A DNA stretch of 64,000 nt from Molanna angustata (Eukaryota; Arthropoda; Insecta; Trichoptera; Molannidae), in NCBI GenBank assembly GCA_963576475.1, contig OY754970.1, positions 29,588,591 to 29,652,590 on the forward strand. Reading direction: 5' to 3'. The position numbers and the translations under genes were made by a program. Below are positions 22,822 through 33,800 of the stretch, in pieces (the stretch's first letter is position 1; each line of letters opens with the position of its first letter). The notes beneath the pieces are model-generated. The model had not been told where the DNA came from. It worked only from the letters and a program-made list of their open reading frames with translations, and made no database searches.

Positions 22822-23112
22822 ATGATTATTACGAAATTAAAAAATATGAGAATTGAAAATGCAGAAGTAAAATACCTACTTAAAAGTTTTCTCAAAAAAA
22901 GATTTCAAGTTACTAATATAAATAATAGTCTATCACAACCAGAAATGAATTATCTCGGTGTGCCACAAGTATCTGTGTTGGGACCATTACTATTTATTCT
23001 CTACATTAATGGTATTATTTCAGTCATAACAGAGAGCAAAATTAAATTATTCGCAGATGATGCATTGATTTATATTTCAGGAGAAGTTTTGAAAAAATCT
23101 GCATATAAATAA
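22822..23112 (+). pseudogene. LINE reverse-transcriptase fragment
   Basis: Contains YLGVPQVSVLGPLLFILYIN (RT motif B, with V in place of the usual G in VPQGS) and KLFADDALIY (catalytic motif C) in one frame, then stops. Remnants continue to about 23290. It is too short and damaged to be active. Confidence 0.8.
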
Positions 23113-23278
23113 AGTAGTAATAAATAAAATGAATGAAGGTCTGGAAAATATCTCAAACTGGTTAAAAATAAATTAATTTAATTTAAATGTAACAAAAACT
23201 AAATGTATGATAATAGGAAACATAAAAAAATGTAATTATTGACAATGAAATTATCCAAAAAGTAAGCGATATCAAATA

Positions 23279-23920
23279 TTTTGGAATTGCTTTGTTTTCT
23301 ATAGAAATCATGTAGTTATGTACCTTTTCAAAAATAGGATAGTATAGATGTCAGTCATTTTTTCGTGCCCAAAATATGAAAACAGCATGGTGGTATTTAT
23401 ATATGTTTGAAGATTAAGTATCAAACCACATAGATATTGTGTAGTGTATACTGCCATACAAATTGTATGAAACAATGTCGTCGCTAAATTCTATTTTTAT
23501 AACATTGTTAAAAAAAAGTGTGTGTAGAACTACTATTATAACCAATCTCATATTTTTTATAGAAAATTGAATTATCTAGTTGTGGTGTTTGGCGTTTTTC
23601 GACATTTAAAAAAATGGGCAGTTAAACACACAAATTTACCATAAAATATAAGTTTTTCTTAATAAAAAATGTTTGAGAAACTCTGGAATTTAAAAAAATA
23701 AGATTTTGTATTTGTATACATTTACACCAATTTTCAGCGATCTAGCTTTTATGGTTTTTGAGATATATTGTAAAATACAGCAAAAATTTGATAACCCCTG
23801 ACTGAAACAAAAATTCGAAATTCTGAGCATAAAAATTTGTGGGCTTAACATTTTCTATACTTTAAAGAATGTTTAGGGCTTTGTGAATTAAGCTGATCAA
23901 AAGTCATAAGTTACATCCAT
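23279..23920 (-). mobile_element. recurrent element 'A', partial copy, minus strand
   Basis: Landmarks appear in reverse order and complement relative to 52461-53515 (AGGATAGTATAGATGTCAGT, CTGCCATACAAATTGTATGA, GGTGTTTGGCGTTTTTCGAC, ACCCCTGACTGAAAC). Ends about 23920. Confidence 0.75.
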
Positions 23921-24434
23921 GGCCACGATGAAACATGATTTATCTAACATGGCGGCGATACTCCCCCCCTTTCAAAAATGTTATCAATGCTTGCATTCTT
24001 TACCTTAAGTATACATCCGTGTTAAATAAAAAGAACTATGCTTCATGTAAATTTTTCTTTGATAAAATTAATATTTTAGATTTTTTTTAAAGGAAAGTCA
24101 CGTAGAAAAAGCACTGAATCTATATTTAGAGCAGCTACCGCCCGCACCGTAAATAAAGTGGAGTGCAGTGGAGTGATACCTTCCTGCCAAGTAAGTTGGA
24201 TTTATGATAATATTTCAATCACAATACATATTATGTGAATATTAAAAAGTAAAGTATCCAGGTAGTTCTTGATATTTTTTGCTTAAACATAATTCCCTCC
24301 ACCATTTTCCTCATGTTACGTGGTTTGTTGTTATCTTTCATATTAGTTCGCAAATTCACCAATAGGGGTATTTTTGGACATGAGTAATCATAGACAAACA
24401 AATATTTTTCTTGTTTATTCTTGAAACAATCCCG

Positions 24435-24448
24435 TTTCGCGCCAGAAA
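24435..24448. promoter_or_regulatory. E2F-like site upstream of Rif1
   Basis: TTTCGCGCCAGAAA matches the TTTCGCGC E2F consensus and lies 145 bp upstream of the Rif1 start codon. A possible 5' UTR donor, CCAA|GTAAGT, is at 24191, so the true transcription start could lie upstream of both. Confidence 0.5.
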
Positions 24449-24592
24449 TCAGAAATGCCTGTCGCTTCATAAGTCGCGCTTTGTTCTGTTTGTGTCGAAA
24501 GTTTCATTATTTTCAATATTCTGATAAATGTAGTGATTATGTAAATTGTATCAATTAGTTTAAACCAAGTGATTAGATTATATTGTGAAATC

Positions 24593-24811
24593 ATGGAGGG
24601 ATTTATCCATACTTTATCGGACTCCTCCAAATTGAAGGTTAAAACGTACCGTCATTTAGATCAACAATTACAGAATAATGTGGATATATCTGATATATCA
24701 AAGGAACAAATAATTAAATTACTAGGCATTTTCAATACGGATTTGATTCAAGATTTACAAAATGCACCGTATATTCTTAACATCATAAAAATAATGTTGA
24801 CGAAAATTGAG
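24593..24811 (+). CDS. Rif1: Rif1 exon 1
   Basis: 73 codons, phase 0, donor GAG|GTAAAA. Helical start of the HEAT region. The next exon is 8.6 kb away across the repeat array. Confidence 0.85.
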
Positions 24812-27800
24812 GTAAAACTTTGATTTCATTATTAACTAGTAAATATATCTCGTATTGCATGCATTTTGTAAGTAATCAAACTAATCGGGCACGCTAAGCT
24901 TTTGGTTTGTGTTTTTATATTGTTTTATAGCTTTAAAGCCTTGATTATGTATTTTTACTCGGATAACTAAAAAATGTTATGTCAAACCGGTTAATCACTA
25001 CTTCATTAGCGTACACGTAAAATCATTTTATAAACAACCTTACACCAACTAGTTCATATGTTACATGTTTCCTTTGATTAATTTAAGAACAGTTTGAATT
25101 GAAGTGAATAGTGGCTTTAATATTAGTTTTAGAGTATCGTGTAGTAGGTATATAAGTATGACCAGTAAAAACGTAGAAATTAAACTTTCTTTCACAATAT
25201 GCATGCAATATTCAAAGGAGGCTAAGAAAAAAAAAACTATAATGAAATTATGGTAATTATTTACAAGTGGTATAAGTCTTCAATTTTGCTGAATTTTTTT
25301 CTATAGATAGATAAAAATATACAGATTACGGGAAAAATAGTAATTTTCCCGGGAAACGCCTAGAAAAATTAAAAAAAATAAAATTGCAATGTATGAAACC
25401 TTGTACGATTTAACGACACCTATCGCCGAGATTGCACGTGACTATTTTCTCATTTGAAGTCAAATAACCAACAATACTTTAATTAAATCACAATGTACAC
25501 ATTATTAACACGCAAATTATCTATAAACATTCGATTTTCACGACAAAAAAACAGAAAAATCATTACTAATTTCTTATTTTTAACGTTTTTTAAATACGAT
25601 TAAATACGCGAGCTAATACGACAACTGCGACATAAAACTGAAAACTAAACCACAGATAAATGCATACTACAAAATATATGACAGACAATATTTGCGAAAA
25701 AATATCACATAAAAAATATTAAAACTGGTAGGTACCATACAACTACCTTAATTTGTTATTAAATATAATTTATTTGTAAATTATAAACAAATGCGAATAC
25801 ATCACCAAAATTATAATAATAGGTTGGTTAATACAAACCTAACCAACCTATTTTAAGCAAACTTTTGGTAAAAATTGGTTAGGTTAGGTTTGTATGTATT
25901 TATTATTGCGACTCGCGTGAGCGAGTTGCATTACATACTGTCACTCAATGTATAATGCAACTCGCTCACGCGAGTCGCAATAAAAACTAAATACAAACCT
26001 AACCAACCTATTCTAAGCAAACTTTTGGTAAAAATTGGTTAGGTTAGGTTCAGTGTTAAAAAAATTCAAGACCTGAAATGTAAGTAGCATTTACATATTT
26101 TATAACCTTTTTTTTTGTAAACTTTATTAATTTTCGATATTTCATAGAATTTTCATTTAGTTCAGATTTTCGCGGCGTGTTTCTATACTAACAATTAGTT
26201 TGAATATTCGCCCATAGATGTCAGAAAAGCAACTATTTGCTTGGGAAACTTCATATATTTTTCGTAATGTAATTTTATTTTTTTTTAATTTTTCTAGGCG
26301 TTTCCCGGGAAAATTACTATTTTTCCCGTAATCTGTATATTTTTATCTATCTATAGAAAAAAATTCAGCAAAATTGAAGACTTATACCACTTGTAAATAA
26401 TTACCAAAAACTATAATTATATTTGTTTATATTATGTACAAGAAGATGTATAAATATAATGAAATCACATTGCTGAATGATGATGATTTTTTTTAATTAA
26501 TATTTGGCGTTCCACCCAATATCGAGTGATATAGCAATGGTGATGCACATTATTTCTTTTGCTGAAACTCATACATCGTTAAAGGTCATGTGGGCTACAT
26601 GGAACAATTTTTTTAGTTTTTTTGCCAGGTTTGTGACTACCCATTTAAACCCAAAACAATCAAATGCGAACAACATAGAATGCTAAGTAATGCACCTAAA
26701 ATTCTTTCCTATGTTCTGAAAATAATTCATTTAAATATGGAAGCAATGCTTACCAAAGATGATTAGAACAGTTGTGACATATGGATGTGAAACATGGGCA
26801 CTTACAGCCAGATCTGCTGAAATGTTGGACACGTTTGAGAGACAAGTGCTTCGTAGCCATATTACAAATGGCGAGGTTCTTAGCAAAATTGTAGAAATCA
26901 GGCACATGTTAAACATCATATCAAAAATGTGTGTAAATTGAATAGTCCATAAGTTGTGACACAATTATCTCCTACACATCTTGTAGGGAATGATTGAATG
27001 AACAACAGGCAAAGAGAGTGTACCCGCTAGGAATATCTAGAACAGTTGAGACACAACATGAAGTGTATCTCCTACCCAGACTTGGAGAGTCGCTAAAGAC
27101 CTAGCAGAGTGGAGAGAGATATGTTTCCAAGAACCAGTTCCCAAGATTGAAACCAAAGGATTTTTGTGCATCAGTGTGGATGTCTATTATGTCATGGTTT
27201 AGTATTCTTATACAACCATCTTAACTCTAAAGTTTATTGATAGATATATAATATATGTATATATTTTTGTGCATCAGTGTGGATGTCTATTATGTCATGG
27301 TTTTGTATTCTTATACAACCATCTTAACTCTAAAGTTTATTGATAGATATATAATATATGTATATATTTTTGTGCATCAGTGTGGATGTCTATTATGTCA
27401 TGGTTTTGTATTCTTATACAACCATCTTAACTCTAAAGTTTATTGATAGATATATAATATATGTATATATTTTTGTGCATCAGTGTGGATGTCTATTATG
27501 TCATGGTTTAGTATTCTTATACAACCATCTTAACTCTAAAGTTTATTGATAGATATATAATATATGTATATATTTTTGTGCATCAGTGTGGATGTCTATT
27601 ATGTCATGGTTTTGTATTCTTATACAACCATCTTAACTCTAAAGTTTATTGATAGATATATAATATATGTATATATTTTTGTGCATCAGTGTGGATGTCT
27701 ATTATGTCATGGTTTTGTATTCTTATACAACCATCTTAACTCTAAAGTTTATTGATAGATATATAATATATGTATATATTTTTGTGCATCAGTGTGGATG

Positions 27801-30800
27801 TCTATTATGTCATGGTTTTGTATTCTTATACAACCATCTTAACTCTAAAGTTTATTGATAGATATATAATATATGTATATATTTTTGTGCATCAGTGTGG
27901 ATGTCTATTATGTCATGGTTTTGTATTCTTATACAACCATCTTAACTCTAAAGTTTATTGATAGATATATAATATATGTATATATTTTTGTGCATCAGTG
28001 TGGATGTCTATTATGTCATGGTTTAGTATTCTTATACAACCATCTTAACTCTAAAGTTTATTGATAGATATATAATATATGTATATATTTTTGTGCATCA
28101 GTGTGGATGTCTATTATGTCATGGTTTTGTATTCTTATACAACCATCTTAACTCTAAAGTTTATTGATAGATATATAATATATGTATATATTTTTGTGCA
28201 TCAGTGTGGATGTCTATTATGTCATGGTTTTGTATTCTTATACAACCATCTTAACTCTAAAGTTTATTGATAGATATATAATATATGTATATATTTTTGT
28301 GCATCAGTGTGGATGTCTATTATGTCATGGTTTAGTATTCTTATACAACCATCTTAACTCTAAAGTTTATTGATAGATATATAATATATGTATATATTTT
28401 TGTGCATCAGTGTGGATGTCTATTATGTCATGGTTTTGTATTCTTATACAACCATCTTAACTCTAAAGTTTATTGATAGATATATAATATATGTATATAT
28501 TTTTGTGCATCAGTGTGGATGTCTATTATGTCATGGTTTTGTATTCTTATACAACCATCTTAACTCTAAAGTTTATTGATAGATATATAATATATGTATA
28601 TATTTTTGTGCATCAGTGTGGATGTCTATTATGTCATGGTTTTGTATTCTTATACAACCATCTTAACTCTAAAGTTTATTGATAGATATATAATATATGT
28701 ATATATTTTTGTGCATCAGTGTGGATGTCTATTATGTCATGGTTTTGTATTCTTATACAACCATCTTAACTCTAAAGTTTATTGATAGATATATAATATA
28801 TGTATATATTTTTGTGCATCAGTGTGGATGTCTATTATGTCATGGTTTTGTATTCTTATACAACCATCTTAACTCTAAAGTTTATTGATAGATATATAAT
28901 ATATGTATATATTTTTGTGCATCAGTGTGGATGTCTATTATGTCATGGTTTTGTATTCTTATACAACCATCTTAACTCTAAAGTTTATTGATAGATATAT
29001 AATATATGTATATATTTTTGTGCATCAGTGTGGATGTCTATTATGTCATGGTTTTGTATTCTTATACAACCATCTTAACTCTAAAGTTTATTGATAGATA
29101 TATAATATATGTATATATTTTTGTGCATCAGTGTGGATGTCTATTATGTCATGGTTTTGTATTCTTATACAACCATCTTAACTCTAAAGTTTATTGATAG
29201 ATATATAATATATGTATATATTTTTGTGCATCAGTGTGGATGTCTATTATGTCATGGTTTAGTATTCTTATACAACCATCTTAACTCTAAAGTTTATTGA
29301 TAGATATATAATATATGTATATATTTTTGTGCATCAGTGTGGATGTCTATTATGTCATGGTTTAGTATTCTTATACAACCATCTTAACTCTAAAGTTTAT
29401 TGATAGATATATAATATATGTATATATTTTTGTGCATCAGTGTGGATGTCTATTATGTCATGGTTTTGTATTCTTATACAACCATCTTAACTCTAAAGTT
29501 TATTGATAGATATATAATATATGTATATATTTTTGTGCATCAGTGTGGATGTCTATTATGTCATGGTTTAGTATTCTTATACAACCATCTTAACTCTAAA
29601 GTTTATTGATAGATATATAATATATGTATATATTTTTGTGCATCAGTGTGGATGTCTATTATGTCATGGTTTAGTATTCTTATACAACCATCTTAACTCT
29701 AAAGTTTATTGATAGATATATAATATATGTATATATTTTTGTGCATCAGTGTGGATGTCTATTATGTCATGGTTTTGTATTCTTATACAACCATCTTAAC
29801 TCTAAAGTTTATTGATAGATATATAATATATGTATATATTTTTGTGCATCAGTGTGGATGTCTATTATGTCATGGTTTAGTATTCTTATACAACCATCTT
29901 AACTCTAAAGTTTATTGATAGATATATAATATATGTATATATTTTTGTGCATCAGTGTGGATGTCTATTATGTCATGGTTTAGTATTCTTATACAACCAT
30001 CTTAACTCTAAAGTTTATTGATAGATATATAATATATGTATATATTTTTGTGCATCAGTGTGGATGTCTATTATGTCATGGTTTAGTATTCTTATACAAC
30101 CATCTTAACTCTAAAGTTTATTGATAGATATATAATATATGTATATATTTTTGTGCATCAGTGTGGATGTCTATTATGTCATGGTTTTGTATTCTTATAC
30201 AACCATCTTAACTCTAAAGTTTATTGATAGATATATAATATATGTATATATTTTTGTGCATCAGTGTGGATGTCTATTATGTCATGGTTTAGTATTCTTA
30301 TACAACCATCTTAACTCTAAAGTTTATTGATAGATATATAATATATGTATATATTTTTGTGCATCAGTGTGGATGTCTATTATGTCATGGTTTTGTATTC
30401 TTATACAACCATCTTAACTCTAAAGTTTATTGATAGATATATAATATATGTATATATTTTTGTGCATCAGTGTGGATGTCTATTATGTCATGGTTTAGTA
30501 TTCTTATACAACCATCTTAACTCTAAAGTTTATTGATAGATATATAATATATGTATATATTTTTGTGCATCAGTGTGGATGTCTATTATGTCATGGTTTT
30601 GTATTCTTATACAACCATCTTAACTCTAAAGTTTATTGATAGATATATAATATATGTATATATTTTTGTGCATCAGTGTGGATGTCTATTATGTCATGGT
30701 TTAGTATTCTTATACAACCATCTTAACTCTAAAGTTTATTGATAGATATATAATATATGTATATATTTTTGTGCATCAGTGTGGATGTCTATTATGTCAT

Positions 30801-33800
30801 GGTTTTGTATTCTTATACAACCATCTTAACTCTAAAGTTTATTGATAGATATATAATATATGTATATATTTTTGTGCATCAGTGTGGATGTCTATTATGT
30901 CATGGTTTAGTATTCTTATACAACCATCTTAACTCTAAAGTTTATTGATAGATATATAATATATGTATATATTTTTGTGCATCAGTGTGGATGTCTATTA
31001 TGTCATGGTTTAGTATTCTTATACAACCATCTTAACTCTAAAGTTTATTGATAGATATATAATATATGTATATATTTTTGTGCATCAGTGTGGATGTCTA
31101 TTATGTCATGGTTTAGTATTCTTATACAACCATCTTAACTCTAAAGTTTATTGATAGATATATAATATATGTATATATTTTTGTGCATCAGTGTGGATGT
31201 CTATTATGTCATGGTTTAGTATTCTTATACAACCATCTTAACTCTAAAGTTTATTGATAGATATATAATATATGTATATATTTTTGTGCATCAGTGTGGA
31301 TGTCTATTATGTCATGGTTTTGTATTCTTATACAACCATCTTAACTCTAAAGTTTATTGATAGATATATAATATATGTATATATTTTTGTGCATCAGTGT
31401 GGATGTCTATTATGTCATGGTTTTGTATTCTTATACAACCATCTTAACTCTAAAGTTTATTGATAGATATATAATATATGTATATATTTTTGTGCATCAG
31501 TGTGGATGTCTATTATGTCATGGTTTAGTATTCTTATACAACCATCTTAACTCTAAAGTTTATTGATAGATATATAATATATGTATATATTTTTGTGCAT
31601 CAGTGTGGATGTCTATTATGTCATGGTTTAGTATTCTTATACAACCATCTTAACTCTAAAGTTTATTGATAGATATATAATATATGTATATATTTTTGTG
31701 CATCAGTGTGGATGTCTATTATGTCATGGTTTAGTATTCTTATACAACCATCTTAACTCTAAAGTTTATTGATAGATATATAATATATGTATATATTTTT
31801 GTGCATCAGTGTGGATGTCTATTATGTCATGGTTTAGTATTCTTATACAACCATCTTAACTCTAAAGTTTATTGATAGATATATAATATATGTATATATT
31901 TTTGTGCATCAGTGTGGATGTCTATTATGTCATGGTTTTGTATTCTTATACAACCATCTTAACTCTAAAGTTTATTGATAGATATATAATATATGTATAT
32001 ATTTTTGTGCATCAGTGTGGATGTCTATTATGTCATGGTTTTGTATTCTTATACAACCATCTTAACTCTAAAGTTTATTGATAGATATATAATATATGTA
32101 TATATTTTTGTGCATCAGTGTGGATGTCTATTATGTCATGGTTTTGTATTCTTATACAACCATCTTAACTCTAAAGTTTATTGATAGATATATAATATAT
32201 GTATATATTTTTGTGCATCAGTGTGGATGTCTATTATGTCATGGTTTTGTATTCTTATACAACCATCTTAACTCTAAAGTTTATTGATAGATATATAATA
32301 TATGTATATATTTTTGTGCATCAGTGTGGATGTCTATTATGTCATGGTTTTGTATTCTTATACAACCATCTTAACTCTAAAGTTTATTGATAGATATATA
32401 ATATATGTATATATTTTTGTGCATCAGTGTGGATGTCTATTATGTCATGGTTTTGTATTATTATACAACCATCTTAACTCTAAAGTTTATTGATAGATAT
32501 ATAATATATGTATATATTTTTGTGCATCAGTGTGGATGTCTATTATGTCATGGTTTTGTATTCTTATACAACCATCTTAACTCTAAAGTTTATTGATAGA
32601 TATATAATATATGTATATATTTTTGTGCATCAGTGTGGATGTCTATTATGTCATGGTTTTGTATTATTATACAACCATCTTAACTCTAAAGTTTATTGAT
32701 AGATATATAATATATGTATATATTTTTGTGCATCAGTGTGGATGTCTATTATGTCATGGTTTTGTATTCTTATACAACCATCTTAACTCTAAAGTTTATT
32801 GATAGATATATAATATATGTATATATTTTTGTGCATCAGTGTGGATGTCTATTATGTCATGGTTTTGTATTATTATACAACCATCTTAACTCTAAAGTTT
32901 ATTGATAGATATATAATATATGTATATATTTTTGTGCATCAGTGTGGATGTCTATTATGTCATGGTTTTGTATTATTATACAACCATCTTAACTCTAAAG
33001 TTTATTGATAGATATATAATATATGTATATATTTTTGTGCATCAGTGTGGATGTCTATTATGTCATGGTTTTGTATTATTATACAACCATCTTAACTCTA
33101 AAGTTTATTGATAGATATATAATATATGTATATATTTTTGTGCATCAGTGTGGATGTCTATTATGTCATGGTTTTGTATTCTTATACAACCATCTTAACT
33201 CTAAAGTTTATTGATAGATATATAATATATGTATATATTTTTGTGCATCAGTGTGGATGTCTATTATGTCATGGTTTTGTATTCTTATACAACCATCTTA
33301 ACTCTAAAGTTTATTGATAGATATATAATATATGTATATATTTTTGTGCATCAGTGTGGATGTCTATTATGTCATGGTTTTGTATTATTATACAACCATC
33401 TTAACTCTAAAGTTTATTGATAGATATATAATATATGTATATATTTTTTTCAGGACAACACAATATCAATGATGCAGACCGCAAAGAACATATTTGATCT
33501 TTTAGCTATGATAGCCCATTTACATCAAACTCAGAGTATACAAAATAAATGCGTTGATATTCTTCTGAGCCTCTCAGAATCTTCTCTAATAGACATTGTG
33601 GATAATCATCCTAAATATATTTGTTCTCTCATGACACAATACATGGGGAATTCATCTATTGATCCACAACTTAAGAAATCGGTGAGATAATATTTATAAT
33701 TGAATTTGACATACATGTTCTGTTAATGAAGAACTTAAATTTATAACATTTTTTATGTTTATAAAAGATTTTAGAGTTGCTGGTTAAATGGCTGCACTTG

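Noticed and set aside
24569..24592. Upstream start for Rif1 at GTG 24569
   Set aside because: Not an ATG; the ATG at 24593 has a good context with A at -3 and G at +4.
27255..33420. Dozens of 63-codon frames (MYIFLCISVD type), possibly a peptide multigene array
   Set aside because: They are the same sequence read once per 103-bp unit. 103 is not a multiple of 3, so each frame crosses two units in different phases and stops; there is no promoter, and substitutions do not follow codon positions.
27161..33443. CRISPR-like array
   Set aside because: Units are contiguous 103-bp repeats without unique spacers, in an intron of an animal gene, with no cas genes.
33773..33776. TTTTAG as the exon 3 acceptor of Rif1
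   Set aside because: Would put exon 3 out of phase with exon 2; the AG at 33766-33767 keeps the frame.
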